A stretch of DNA of 64,000 bases from Rhizobium hidalgonense (GTDB lineage: Bacteria > Pseudomonadota > Alphaproteobacteria > Rhizobiales > Rhizobiaceae), in the NCBI RefSeq assembly GCF_002914525.1, contig NZ_LODW01000116.1, positions 62,001 through 126,000 on the forward strand. The letters run 5' to 3'. Positions 1-9,200 of this stretch are shown here, in pieces. Position 1 is the first letter of the stretch; each line of letters starts with the position of its first letter. Below the pieces are notes generated by a model. The model had not been told where the DNA came from and made no database searches. It worked only from the letters and a program-made list of their open reading frames with translations. Position numbers and translations under genes: made by a program.

Positions 1-1
1 C

Positions 2-163
2 ACGCCCTCCGGTGAAGGGCATGCCGTCCTGGTGGTTCGGACGGACAAGGGCGACCTCGTGCTCGACAACAGGCAAAGCAGCATCAAGAACTGGCGGGAC
101 ACCGATCTGCGCTGGGACAAGATTCAATCGGGAACAGACCCCTATGTCTGGTACCGGCTGTAG
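2..163 (+). CDS. Transglutaminase-like cysteine peptidase, 3' end only
   Basis: Only the last 53 codons are in the window; the reading frame is open to the left edge. The piece contains a G-H-A-V-L-V segment followed by L-D-N, then a W-R-D-T-D-L-R-W tail ending in Y-V-W-Y-R-L. This resembles the catalytic His and Asp region of the bacterial transglutaminase-like cysteine proteinase family (BTLCP, formerly DUF920), whose catalytic Cys would lie upstream, outside the window. Members are usually periplasmic and of poorly known function. The family call rests on a short C-terminal piece. A perfect 12-bp hairpin follows 44 bases after the stop. Confidence 0.6.
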   Translation, partial: TPSGEGHAVLVVRTDKGDLVLDNRQSSIKNWRDTDLRWDKIQSGTDPYVWYRL

Positions 164-206
164 AGATTTGGGCTATGGGAAATCTAAAATCGGCCTTCCG
201 GAATTG

Positions 207-239
207 AAGTCGAGCCGTCTCTGACGAACGGCTCGACTT
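207..239 (+). terminator. Hairpin after the transglutaminase-like gene
   Basis: A perfect 12-bp inverted repeat (207-218 and 228-239) with a 9-base loop lies just downstream of the first gene. There is no run of T after it, so it may be a weak or factor-assisted terminator. Confidence 0.5.
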
Positions 240-384
240 GTCACATTACCCACACAAACCTATGATTTTAGCTGTCGAGGGGGTGGCCGGCGACGAATTG
301 CCGTGCACGCCGTTCGATTTTCGATGTGGGTATCAAAGCGATCTTCGATATTGTCTTTTCGCCCAGATTAAGTATGACGGACGC

Positions 385-403
385 CATGCTGCGACGCAGC
401 ATG
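385..403. promoter_or_regulatory. Inverted repeat in the ugd leader
   Basis: CATGCTGCG and CGCAGCATG form a perfect 9-bp inverted repeat around a single central A, 29 bases before the ugd start codon. It could be a regulator operator or an mRNA hairpin. I do not recognise the site. The rest of the 269-base gap before ugd shows nothing I can name. Confidence 0.35.
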
Positions 404-432
404 ATGTCCTACTCTAATGATTTGAGGGAATT

Positions 433-1761
433 ATGCGCATCACGATGATTGGATCAGGCTATGTCGGCCTCGTTTCAGGCGTTTGCTTTGCGGATTTCGG
501 CCACGACGTCATCTGCGTAGACAAGGATCTGAGTAAGATCGAAGCCCTTCGCGAAGGCCGCATTCCGATCTACGAGCCGGGTCTGGAACAATTGGTGGCC
601 GAAAATACCAGCACCGGCCGGCTGTCGTTTTCGACGGATGTCGGCGAAAGCGTCCGTGGCGCCGACGTCGTGTTCATCGCGGTCGGCACGCCATCCCGGC
701 GCGGCGACGGCCACGCGGACCTTTCCTATGTCTATGCGGCTGCGCGCGAGATTGCCACCTATGTGGAAGGCTTCACCGTGATCGTCACAAAGTCGACCGT
801 ACCGGTCGGCACCGGCGACGAAGTCGAGCGCATCATGCGCGAAACCAATCCTGCGGCGGATGTCGCCGTTGTTTCCAATCCGGAATTCCTGCGCGAAGGC
901 GCGGCAATCGAAGATTTCAAGCGTCCCGACCGTATCGTCGTCGGGCTGAATGACGACCGGGCACGCGAAACTATGACCGAGGTCTATCGTCCGCTTTACC
1001 TCAACCAGTCTCCCTTGGTCTTCACCACCCGCCGCACATCGGAACTGATCAAATATGCGGCTAATGCGTTCCTGGCGATGAAGATCACCTTCATCAATGA
1101 GATTGCCGATCTCTGCGAGCGGGTCGACGCAAACGTCCAGGACGTGTCGCGCGGTATCGGCCTCGATGGCCGTATCGGCGCCAAGTTCCTGCATGCCGGT
1201 CCGGGTTACGGCGGCTCTTGCTTCCCCAAAGATACGCTTGCTCTTGCCAAGACGGCTCAGGATTACGACGCGCCGGTCCGTCTGATCGAGACGACGATCT
1301 CGATCAACGATAACCGCAAGCGGGCGATGGGACGCAAGGTCATCTCGGCCGTCGGCGGGGACATTCGCGGTAAGAAGATTGCGATTCTCGGCCTGACCTT
1401 CAAGCCGAACACCGACGACATGCGCGACAGCCCGGCGATTGCCGTTATCCAGACCCTGCAGGACGCCGGCGCCCAAGTGGTCGGCTATGATCCCGAGGGC
1501 ATGGAGAACGCCCGCAAGGTGATCGAGAACATCGAATATGCGAGCGGCCCCTATGAAGCGGCCGCGGGTGCGGATGCGCTTGTCATCGTCACCGAATGGA
1601 ACCAGTTCCGCGCGCTCGATTTCAATCGCCTGAAGCAGTCGATGCGCGCTCCAGTCCTGGTCGACCTGCGCAATATCTACCGCAGCGACGAGGTCCGCAA
1701 ACACGGCTTCGCCTATACCGGCATCGGCACCAATCTCTATCAGGATTCGACAAACGCCTGA
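433..1761 (+). CDS. ugd: UDP-glucose 6-dehydrogenase
   Basis: Oxidises UDP-glucose to UDP-glucuronate with two NAD+ in the cytoplasm, supplying exopolysaccharide, capsule and LPS synthesis. The protein is 442 residues, usual for the family. It opens with a Rossmann motif (GSGYVGLVSG, residues 7-16), has the NPEFLREG segment near residue 149, and carries the catalytic Cys at residue 263 in GPGYGGSCFPKD. The C-terminal UDP-binding part includes GLTFKPNTDDMRDSP. A GAGGGA ribosome site sits just before the ATG. It stands alone, closed by a terminator. The downstream LpsL-like epimerase at 10.7 kb would use its product. Rhizobial literature also calls such genes rkpK or exo5. Confidence 0.95.
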   Translation: MRITMIGSGYVGLVSGVCFADFGHDVICVDKDLSKIEALREGRIPIYEPGLEQLVAENTSTGRLSFSTDVGESVRGADVVFIAVGTPSRRGDGHADLSYVYAAAREIATYVEGFTVIVTKSTVPVGTGDEVERIMRETNPAADVAVVSNPEFLREGAAIEDFKRPDRIVVGLNDDRARETMTEVYRPLYLNQSPLVFTTRRTSELIKYAANAFLAMKITFINEIADLCERVDANVQDVSRGIGLDGRIGAKFLHAGPGYGGSCFPKDTLALAKTAQDYDAPVRLIETTISINDNRKRAMGRKVISAVGGDIRGKKIAILGLTFKPNTDDMRDSPAIAVIQTLQDAGAQVVGYDPEGMENARKVIENIEYASGPYEAAAGADALVIVTEWNQFRALDFNRLKQSMRAPVLVDLRNIYRSDEVRKHGFAYTGIGTNLYQDSTNA

Positions 1762-1790
1762 CAGGTTCTGGTGAACCGATAATCATCCTG

Positions 1791-1820
1791 ACGCCGCGGA
1801 GCAAAAAACCGCGGCGTTTT
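1791..1820 (+). terminator. Rho-independent terminator of ugd
   Basis: A 9-bp GC-rich stem (ACGCCGCGG with CCGCGGCGT) with a 9-base loop is followed by TTTT, about 30 bases after the ugd stop. It lies between the convergent ugd and metallophosphatase genes and could serve both. Confidence 0.8.
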
Positions 1821-1880
1821 GGTTTTTGGCGCACCGCGCCGAAAAGCCTGAACGGTTCGGTCGGCATCACGCCTTCAGAT

Positions 1881-2675
1881 CTAATTAAGGAGCCCGACCC
1901 GCGTTCCTTTTATCGTCAGCACGGTCAGCCGGCCCGTCGCCGAGACTGCGGTGTCGATGCCGATCCGTTGCGGACCGAATGTCGGGGTTCGCGCCGGAGT
2001 ATGCCCGTGGATCACCAGGACGGGAAGCTGCGGCCCGTCATCCAGGAAGGGTTGGCGGATCCACATCAGGTCGCTGTCCTTCTGCTTCTTGAGGTCGATG
2101 CCCGGTTTGATGCCGGCATGGACAAAGACCACCCTGCCCATCCGCAGCATGATCGGCAGCGATTCCAGGAATTGGATATGCCGCTCGGGGATCATGTTGC
2201 GAATGACGCGGGTAATCATTTCGCTTCCAGCCGCCGACTGCAGCAGGTGTTCGATATCGATACCGTATGAGTGCAGTGTCTCCGTCCCGGCAAAGCCGAG
2301 CCATTCAAGAATGCGCGCCGGTTTGCGATAGAGCTTCACCAGCTCCGCGTCGTGATTGCCGCACAGAGCGAAACGCTGAAATCCCGCCGGCGGGTTCTTG
2401 CTCAGGAACTCCAGCACCGCGCTCGAATCAGGCCCGCGATCGACATAATCGCCGAGCATGACGATAAGTTTCGGCCCCGGAATGCGCGCGGCATCCTCCT
2501 CAATGCGGCGATGCGCCTCGACGAGCTCTTTATAACATCCGTGAACATCGCTCATCGCATAGACGGCAGCGAATTCGCCTTCGGCAAACGTCAGCCGAGC
2601 GCGTCCTTTGCGGCTGCCGGCCAGTATCGGTATCTGTTGTCGCCACGGCGCGAGATAGTTAAACATGTAACCCAT
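1881..2675 (-). CDS. Metallophosphoesterase, serine/threonine phosphatase type
   Basis: 264 residues with the complete calcineurin-like phosphoesterase motif set: SDVHGCYKEL near residue 41, GDYVDRGPDS near 75, GNHDAEL near 107, then VHAG and HGHTP in the C-terminal half. These bind the two-metal centre. The family includes PrpA-like protein phosphatases and diadenosine tetraphosphatases; the substrate cannot be told from sequence. It is monocistronic and convergent with ugd. Start chosen at the ATG giving the full N-terminus; the next Met is at residue 4 and the Shine-Dalgarno signal is weak for either. Confidence 0.85.
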   Translation of the reverse strand: MGYMFNYLAPWRQQIPILAGSRKGRARLTFAEGEFAAVYAMSDVHGCYKELVEAHRRIEEDAARIPGPKLIVMLGDYVDRGPDSSAVLEFLSKNPPAGFQRFALCGNHDAELVKLYRKPARILEWLGFAGTETLHSYGIDIEHLLQSAAGSEMITRVIRNMIPERHIQFLESLPIMLRMGRVVFVHAGIKPGIDLKKQKDSDLMWIRQPFLDDGPQLPVLVIHGHTPARTPTFGPQRIGIDTAVSATGRLTVLTIKGTRVGLLN

Positions 2676-3274
2676 TTATGAGGTCCGACAGCCCGCGAGG
2701 TTGTCGGAAAAGCTCGATTTCCTGCCCATCCTTGCAAAAGTATCAGGCTCACTGTTCAAAAAGAAATTGGCGTGATCACGGCCTCATCCAAACTGTAACC
2801 GGAACCCGGCGTGAAAAAGCCTATACCGCGGGCACTTCAGCCTCGCGTCGAATCATGCAGATCGGCTTTCCGAGGCACATCGTCTCGCCCTTTACGCAAC
2901 GCACCCGCGACAGCGAAATTACGATTGCGAGAAACGGTAATCTGTATTCCGTCATTGGAAGGGAATCACGGTTAATATTGCGCTGTATTTTGGTAGATGA
3001 GCGTTAATTCAGGGTTAAGCCGTATTATTCGTTCCAGCAACGGCTGTGTCAGTCGCCAGTTCTCCGGACCACAGAATTTTCGGCAACGGGATTTCCACAG
3101 GGGACACCTCCGAAAAAGCTGCAAAAATCAACTATAGAGAGAGCCAGTAGAAAAAAATGAACGTTTAAGCTTATCATGCTTGACGCTACTGCAGCGGCGC
3201 ATGATGATGGCGTATTGCGAGCGTGAATGACTTTCTTTACCGGAAATCTCAGATCCAAAACTGCGGGGTGCAAA
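2676..3274. other. Long intergenic region without a supported gene
   Basis: About 600 bases between the divergent phosphatase and KTSC genes. A plus-strand frame of 109 codons (2678-3007) exists, but it lacks a ribosome site, domain or natural composition and I do not call it. The right half is relatively AT-rich, with runs such as GAAAAAGC and AGAAAAAAATG around 3110-3160, consistent with promoter DNA. A small RNA cannot be excluded but I see no clear terminator hairpin. Confidence 0.4.
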
Positions 3275-3478
3275 GTGGAAACTGCGGTTGATTCGAAACT
3301 TATCGAGGCGATCACCTACGACGAAGACAGCCGGCATCTACGGGTCTATCTGACAAACGGTCAGAGGCGGGAATATGAAGGCGTTCCAAAGGGCGTTGTC
3401 GTCGGCTTGACGATGGCGGAATCCCCGGGAAATTTTTATATGACGGCAATCAGGGGCAAATATCCTCCCCGTCCCTGA
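3275..3478 (+). CDS. KTSC domain protein
   Basis: A 67-residue protein that is essentially one KTSC domain (found fused to lysyl-tRNA synthetases and free-standing). Visible hallmarks are DSKLIEAITYD near the start, YEGVPKGVV in the middle, and a C-terminal GNFYMTAIRGKYPP, matching the family's Y-x-G-V-P and I-R-x-x-Y pattern. Start chosen at GTG 3275, preceded by GGGG with 6-base spacing; an in-frame ATG at 3227 would add 16 unconserved residues. The domain is thought to bind nucleic acid, but its role is unknown. Confidence 0.8.
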   Translation: METAVDSKLIEAITYDEDSRHLRVYLTNGQRREYEGVPKGVVVGLTMAESPGNFYMTAIRGKYPPRP

Positions 3479-3559
3479 TGATCTATCATTCCAGCTAGGA
3501 TGCGGGACCGGCATTCACCGGCCCCGCAAATCAGCGCCACCGACCGGCGGCGCAATCCA

Positions 3560-4165
3560 TCAATAGCCACTGAAGAAATCGCGAACTGCATCGATCTCGA
3601 GCGGCGCAATTTCATGGCCGCCGGGATGCCAGACCGTTCTGACGTCCGCGCCGCGATCCTTCAAATGCACCGACAGCGCCTCGGTCACCGGGACGGGAGC
3701 GATCGGATCCCGTTTCCCGGCCGTCACCAGCACCTTTCTCCCCGCAAGAGTTCCATGGGTTTCGGGCTGAAACGGAATGAGCGGGTGCATCAGAACGGCG
3801 GCATCGAAGATGCCCTTTTCGATCAGCACATTTGCAAGAATGTTTGCGCCATTCGAAAAACCCAGACCGAGAATTTGGGAAGCCTGGTGTTCGTCAGCCA
3901 ATGCCTTGACATAGGCGGCCATCTTCTCCGTCGCCCGTGAGAGGTCGGCCATGTCGTAGACCCCTTCCGCGGTGCGCCGGAAGAACCGCGCCGCCCCATG
4001 TTCTGACACGTCGCCGCGCGGCGAGAGAACCGTCGCTTCGGGCAGCAGGCGCCGACCGAATTCGAAAAACTGGTTCTCGTCGCCACCGGTGCCGTGCAGC
4101 ACCAGCAGGATGGGTTTATCAGGCGCACCGGCATGCAGCCGGTGCACATATCCAGCTTCGGTCAT
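3560..4165 (-). CDS. Alpha/beta hydrolase, MhqD-like carboxylesterase
   Basis: 201 residues of the phospholipase/carboxylesterase family. The oxyanion segment LVLHGTGGDE is near residue 22, the nucleophile elbow GFSNGA (Ser) is near 103, and the acid and His lie in GKRDPIAP and PGGHEI. Start set at ATG 4165, because AAGGAG ends 8 bases upstream; GTG 4174 is a poorer alternative. It directly follows the ring-cleaving dioxygenase gene, a pairing like mhqO-mhqD in Bacillus, where both protect against quinones. The quinone role here is inferred from that pairing. Confidence 0.82.
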   Translation of the reverse strand: MTEAGYVHRLHAGAPDKPILLVLHGTGGDENQFFEFGRRLLPEATVLSPRGDVSEHGAARFFRRTAEGVYDMADLSRATEKMAAYVKALADEHQASQILGLGFSNGANILANVLIEKGIFDAAVLMHPLIPFQPETHGTLAGRKVLVTAGKRDPIAPVPVTEALSVHLKDRGADVRTVWHPGGHEIAPLEIDAVRDFFSGY

Positions 4166-4177
4166 ATCGCCCACTCC

Positions 4178-5110
4178 TTACGCTTCGAGCGGCTGCAGGT
4201 GCTGCTCGAGCAGCGCGCGAAGATGGGCGTGCTGCTGCGGCAGCTTCAGGGCTTCGCCGAGATGGGCCGTATCCTCGTCGTGGTCAAAGCCTGGCTCATT
4301 GGTCGCGACCTCGAACAGCACACCACCCGGCGTGCGGAAATAGATCGCCCAGAAATAATCGCGGTCGATCACCGGCGTGACCTGATAGCCGGTGTCCATC
4401 AGCGCCTTGCGGACTTCGAGCTGCTTCTCGCGGTTTTCGACAGCGAAGGCAACATGATGGACGGAGCCGGCGCCGGGAAGCGCGCGGGCAATGTTGGGCA
4501 TCGTCTCAAGATCGATGAGATGTGCGCCGTTGCCTTCGGGCTTGATCAGCCGCTTGACGCCGTCCCTTTGCTCGCCGAGCTCATAGCCCATGAATTTCAG
4601 GAGCTCGGCGGTGGCGCCCTCGTCCCGCAGCCGCATGGCGACGGAGTGGAAGCCACGAATGGCGTGATCTTCGCTGATGCCGCCATGCGTCCAGGGCTGG
4701 CGGGCATCGTCCTTGACCTCGACGAGCGCAAAGCCGTCGCCATCGGGACCGGAGAAGTTCAGCCGCTTCTCGCCGAAGCTTTCTTCGGCCTTCAGGCCGC
4801 TGACATTGAGCGCAGCAAAGCGATCGTTCCAGAAACCGAGCGAGCCTTGCGGAACGGAAAACACCGTCGTGCCGACCTCCCCGGTGCCGGGACGGCCCTG
4901 CGCCATCTTCGGGAACGGGAAATAGGTCATGACAGAACCGGGCGCTCCGGTCTCGTCACCATAATAGAGGTGATAGACATCGGGCGCGTCGAAATTCACT
5001 GTCTTCTTGACGCGGCGCAGGCCAAGCGCGTGGGTGAAGAACTGGTTGTTGGTTCGGGCGTCCTCCGCCATCGACGTGACGTGGTGCAGACCCTTGATCT
5101 GATCGAGCAT
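4178..5110 (-). CDS. Ring-cleaving dioxygenase, MhqO-like VOC protein
   Basis: 310 residues with two vicinal-oxygen-chelate (glyoxalase-fold) halves. The first begins IKGLHHVTSMAEDA with the metal-ligand His, and the second begins AGSVHHVAFAVENR. A later Glu lies in GGVLFEVATNEPGF, completing the usual H-H-E iron site. This resembles MhqO/LinE-type extradiol dioxygenases that open hydroquinone rings. Start set at ATG 5110, preceded by AAAGGGG. The hydrolase starts about a dozen bases after this stop, so the two form an operon. No MarR-type mhqR regulator is adjacent. The exact substrate is unknown. Confidence 0.85.
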   Translation of the reverse strand: MLDQIKGLHHVTSMAEDARTNNQFFTHALGLRRVKKTVNFDAPDVYHLYYGDETGAPGSVMTYFPFPKMAQGRPGTGEVGTTVFSVPQGSLGFWNDRFAALNVSGLKAEESFGEKRLNFSGPDGDGFALVEVKDDARQPWTHGGISEDHAIRGFHSVAMRLRDEGATAELLKFMGYELGEQRDGVKRLIKPEGNGAHLIDLETMPNIARALPGAGSVHHVAFAVENREKQLEVRKALMDTGYQVTPVIDRDYFWAIYFRTPGGVLFEVATNEPGFDHDEDTAHLGEALKLPQQHAHLRALLEQHLQPLEA

Positions 5111-5229
5111 GTGATACCCCTTTCTTGCCCGCGGCGGGCGGGCTTTCGATGGAGCTAAGATGCGCGCTGAAACTCCGTGGGAACAGTCCCTCAGACCAAA
5201 ACGCATTGTCTACTTTTGGTGAACGAACG

Positions 5230-5949
5230 TTAACAGGCGTTCACAACTGGATGTTCTTGGGGATCGGCCGGCAATTGCCAGTCGATTGGCGACCGCCCGC
5301 GCGACTGCAGAAAATCATTCGCCTTCGAAAAATGCCGGCAACCGAAAAACCCGCTATGGGCCGAAAGCGGCGAGGGATGTGGCGCCCTGAGCACGAGATG
5401 TCGCGTCGTATCGACAAAGGCGGCCTTGCGCTGGGCATAGGAGCCCCAGAGCATGAAGACGACGGATTCGCACTCGTCGTTGATTTTGCGGATGACCGCG
5501 TCGGTGAACTTCTCCCACCCCTTGCCCTGATGAGCCGCCGCTTGGCCCTCCTCGACCGTCAGCACGCTGTTCAGCAGCAGCACGCCCTGTCTTGCCCAAT
5601 GTTCGAGAAAACCGTGACGCGCCGGCGCTATGCCAAGATCCGTCTGCATTTCCTTATAGATATTGACGAGGGAGGGCGGGATGCGCACGCCCGGTCGCAC
5701 GCTGAAGCACAGCCCGTGGGCCTGCCCCAACCCGTGATAGGGATCCTGACCGAGAATGACGACCTTGACGCTGGAGATCGGCGTCAGGTCGAGGGCGCGG
5801 AAATATTCACTGCCTCGGGGGAAAATCCGCTTACCGACCTGCTTCTGCGCGACAAGAAAGGATTTAAGCTGCTGCATATAGGGGCTTGAGAACTCACCCG
5901 CCAGAGCGGCTTTCCAGCTCTCTTCGAGACTGACTGATGTATCGCTCAT
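5230..5949 (-). CDS. ung: Uracil-DNA glycosylase (family 1)
   Basis: Removes uracil from DNA to begin base-excision repair. The 239-residue protein has the catalytic GQDPYHG (Asp general base), the uracil-binding LLNSVLTVE with its Asn, and the DNA-leucine loop APHPSPLSAHSGFFG, all in the family order. The start is placed at MSDTSVSLEE, because the 13 extra upstream codons are not conserved in character. Single gene, divergent from the ManB-ManC frame. Confidence 0.95.
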   Translation of the reverse strand: MSDTSVSLEESWKAALAGEFSSPYMQQLKSFLVAQKQVGKRIFPRGSEYFRALDLTPISSVKVVILGQDPYHGLGQAHGLCFSVRPGVRIPPSLVNIYKEMQTDLGIAPARHGFLEHWARQGVLLLNSVLTVEEGQAAAHQGKGWEKFTDAVIRKINDECESVVFMLWGSYAQRKAAFVDTTRHLVLRAPHPSPLSAHSGFFGCRHFSKANDFLQSRGRSPIDWQLPADPQEHPVVNAC

Positions 5950-6185
5950 CCAGCAAACCCTTCGCATATGACGAAACAACGGACACACGGTTCTAACAAA
6001 ATCGATCTACGCTGCAATGCCTGTCGGCGCGGCAATGGGTCGACGACTTCGGAATCGACTGGAGAAGATGACAAGAGGCTGTCCGAGACACGGTCGTCCG
6101 TGTTTAACTATATGACGGCTTTGGTATTTACGCCGGCAGGCGGCCTGAGTAGAACTTTGATGATAAACTGGAGACATGTCTTCAA

Positions 6186-9074
6186 ATGAAATTCGGCACG
6201 AGCGGTCTTCGCGGGCTTTCAGTGGATCTCAAGGGACGCGCCTCTGCGCTTTATGCGACGGCGTTCGGCAAATATCTGCTGCAGACCGGCAAGGCACAGG
6301 CCGGCGACGCCATTCTGGTCGGCCGCGATTTTCGCGATTCGAGTCCCGATATCTCGGGAAATTGCGCCGGCGCACTCGCCGCGCTCGGCTTCCGGGTATT
6401 GGACTGCGGCAATGTCCCGACACCCGCCCTTGCCCTCTATGGCCTCGAGAGCAACGCCGCATGCCTGATGGTTACCGGCTCGCATATTCCCGCAGACCGC
6501 AACGGCATCAAGTTCTATCGCCCCGACGGCGAGATCGACAAATCGGACGAAGCTGATATCACCGCACGAGCGGCCGAGATCGAACGAACCGGCGAGGCCG
6601 TTGCGGAGGCGCCGGCCAAGACCGAAGATCATGAGGCGATCTGCCGTCAACTGTTTTTCGAACGCAATGCCGGCCTGCTTCCGCAGGGCGCGCTCTCCGG
6701 CCTGAAGATCGGCGTCTACCAGCACAGCACCGTCGCCCGCGACCTGCTGGTCGAGGTTCTCGCCCATTACGGCGCCGAAATCATCGCTCTCGGGCGTTCG
6801 GAGAGTTTCATTCCCGTCGACACCGAAGCTGTTTCCGACGAGACGGTCACATTGATGAAGCGCTGGGCGTCCAAGCACACGTTGGATGCGATCGTCTCGA
6901 CCGATGGCGACGGCGACCGCCCGCTGGTGGCAGACGAAACCGGCACGCCGCTACGCGGTGACCTCCTCGGCCTTGTCGCAGCCAATTTTCTCGGCGCCGG
7001 CACGGCGGTGACACCGGTGACCTCCAATTCCGGCATTGAGGCTGCGGGCTCCTTCGCCGTCAAGCGCACCCGCGTCGGCTCGCCCTTCGTCATTGCAGGC
7101 ATGGAAGAGGCCGTGGCCGCCGGCGCGGATCATGTCATGGGCTTTGAGGCCAATGGCGGACTGCTGACCGCAACCCCTTTCGATATCAATGGCAGAGTCG
7201 TGCGCGCCCTGCCGACGCGCGATTGTTTCGTGCCGATACTGGCGATCTTGTCGCTCGCCGCCGTTCGCAGACAGCCGCTATCTGCCGTTGCCGCCTCCTA
7301 TCGCCTGCCCTTTGCCGCCGCCGATCGCCTGGAGAATTTTCCGGTTGAGACGAGCGCGGCACTGATGGAATATCTTCGCGCCTCCGATGAAAATCTCGTC
7401 GCTTTCCTGCAGCCGATCGGGGAGCTGGCGACGAAATCCGACATCGACGGACTTCGCGTGACGCTGAAGGACGGCAGGATCATTCATTTCCGGCCCTCCG
7501 GCAATGCGCCTGAGATGCGCTGCTACGTGGAAGCCGGAAGCGAAACCGCAGCCCTGGATCTGCTGAAGACAGGGCTCAAGACAATAACGGACTGGGCAGA
7601 CGCCCGCCAGCATGCCACGAACAAACTTTCTTCAAGGAACCCGCCTATGACGCAGAAAATCGTTCCCGTGATCATGGCCGGCGGCAAAGGCACTCGGCTC
7701 TGGCCGCTTTCCCGTGCCACCGCACCAAAACAGTTCATCCAGTTCGTTGGCGACAAGACGCTGTTTCAGGAAACCCTCGCACGCGTTTCCAACCCGGAGC
7801 TCTATGAAGCCCCGATCGTCGTCACCAATGAGGAATTCCGCTTCCTAGTCGCCGAACAGGCCCGCGCGCTGGGCGTCCCGCTTGCCGCGGTGCTGCTCGA
7901 GCCGGTCGCCCGCAACACCGCCGCAGCGGTGGCCGCCGCCGCCACACTTGCCGCCGAACTCTTCGGCAAGAACGCCATCATCCAGATGCTCGCCTCGGAT
8001 CACGAGATCCTCGCCGACAAGAGCTATTTCGATTGCATCCGCATCGCCCGCGATGCTGCGGCCGATGGCAAGCTGGTCACCTTCGGCATCAACCCCACCG
8101 AGCCGGCAACCGGTTACGGATATATCGAGATCGGCGATGCACTCAAGAACGGCGCCCACAAGGTCAGCCGCTTCGTGGAGAAACCGGCCTTGAAAGACGC
8201 CGAGCGCATGCTCGCCGACGGCGGCTTTTACTGGAATTCCGGCATCTTCATGTTTCCGGTGACCGAACTCCTTGCCGAACTGCAGGAATATGCGCCCGAC
8301 GTGCTGAAGGCGGCAAGCAAGGCCGTTTCGAAGGCCAGCCGCGACCTCGACTTCACCCGCCTCGACGCCGATCATTTCGCCAAGAGCCCCGATATCTCCA
8401 TCGATTACGCGATCATGGAAAAGACCTCGAAAGCCGCGGTCGTCCCATCGCCGTTCAAATGGTCGGACATGGGAAGCTGGGATGCGGTCTGGAAATCAGG
8501 CGCACGCGACGACAATGGTAACGTCGCCGCTGCAAACACGACCGTCGTCAACACCCGTAACTCCCTCGTCATGACGCATGGCGTGCATCTTGCCGTCCAG
8601 GGTATGGAGGATGTGGCCGTCATCGCCAGCGAAGACGCGGTCTACGTGGGACCGCTTAAAGACAGCCAGAATGTCGGGCAGTTGGTCAAGATGCTGGCCT
8701 CTTCTTCCGCCACCGCCAAATTCGCTGAAACCCACCCGACATCCTACCGCCCCTGGGGCGGCTATACGTCCATCTTCAACGGCGACCGTTTTCAGGTGAA
8801 GCGCATCTTCGTCACGCCCGGCAAGAAGCTTTCGCTGCAAAAACACCACCATCGCTCCGAACACTGGGTCGTCGTCAAGGGAACGGCCGAGGTGACGGTC
8901 GGAGAGAGCGTGCGGATGCTGCGCGAGAACGAGAGCGTCTATATCCCGCTCGGCGAAGTCCATCGTCTCGCCAACCCCGGCAAGATTCTCCTTGAACTGA
9001 TCGAGGTGCAGACGGGCTCCTATCTCGGCGAGGACGACATCATCCGCATTGTCGATGAGTTCGGAAGAACGTAA
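6186..9074 (+). CDS. Phosphomannomutase fused to mannose-1-P guanylyltransferase/mannose-6-P isomerase
   Basis: One unbroken 962-codon frame covers what are normally two genes. Residues 1-487 are a phosphohexomutase: phospho-Ser loop TGSHIP, metal loop DGDGDRP, sugar loop FEANGG and phosphate loop RPSGNAPEMR. Residues 488-962 match a complete ManC: AGGKGTRLWPLSR with PKQF, FVEKP, YWNSGIFMF, then a C-terminal cupin isomerase domain from about residue 850 with KHHHRSEHW and GEVHRLANPG. Together they could convert fructose-6-P to GDP-mannose for LPS or exopolysaccharide. At the junction an internal ATG (7647) has AAGGA 9 bases upstream, exactly where a separate manC should start, so the mutase seems to have lost its stop codon. 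Either a fusion, both products, or a sequencing error is possible. Confidence 0.88.
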   Translation: MKFGTSGLRGLSVDLKGRASALYATAFGKYLLQTGKAQAGDAILVGRDFRDSSPDISGNCAGALAALGFRVLDCGNVPTPALALYGLESNAACLMVTGSHIPADRNGIKFYRPDGEIDKSDEADITARAAEIERTGEAVAEAPAKTEDHEAICRQLFFERNAGLLPQGALSGLKIGVYQHSTVARDLLVEVLAHYGAEIIALGRSESFIPVDTEAVSDETVTLMKRWASKHTLDAIVSTDGDGDRPLVADETGTPLRGDLLGLVAANFLGAGTAVTPVTSNSGIEAAGSFAVKRTRVGSPFVIAGMEEAVAAGADHVMGFEANGGLLTATPFDINGRVVRALPTRDCFVPILAILSLAAVRRQPLSAVAASYRLPFAAADRLENFPVETSAALMEYLRASDENLVAFLQPIGELATKSDIDGLRVTLKDGRIIHFRPSGNAPEMRCYVEAGSETAALDLLKTGLKTITDWADARQHATNKLSSRNPPMTQKIVPVIMAGGKGTRLWPLSRATAPKQFIQFVGDKTLFQETLARVSNPELYEAPIVVTNEEFRFLVAEQARALGVPLAAVLLEPVARNTAAAVAAAATLAAELFGKNAIIQMLASDHEILADKSYFDCIRIARDAAADGKLVTFGINPTEPATGYGYIEIGDALKNGAHKVSRFVEKPALKDAERMLADGGFYWNSGIFMFPVTELLAELQEYAPDVLKAASKAVSKASRDLDFTRLDADHFAKSPDISIDYAIMEKTSKAAVVPSPFKWSDMGSWDAVWKSGARDDNGNVAAANTTVVNTRNSLVMTHGVHLAVQGMEDVAVIASEDAVYVGPLKDSQNVGQLVKMLASSSATAKFAETHPTSYRPWGGYTSIFNGDRFQVKRIFVTPGKKLSLQKHHHRSEHWVVVKGTAEVTVGESVRMLRENESVYIPLGEVHRLANPGKILLELIEVQTGSYLGEDDIIRIVDEFGRT

Positions 9075-9200
9075 GATCCTAACCGAACCAGCGGCGAGGC
9101 CTAGACGGTGCGTCACCTTTCCGGTGCGATCGCTGTTGAGTTCGCTATCGGAACTCTCGTAGAATGCACGTACCGAAGACATGACCGGAGATATCCACTG

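Noticed and set aside
475..1704. Minus-strand open frame of 409 codons opposite ugd
   Set aside because: Shadow of the UDP-glucose dehydrogenase gene.
2678..3007. Plus-strand 109-codon frame in the long gap before the KTSC gene
   Set aside because: No ribosome site, no domain, odd composition; reported as intergenic.
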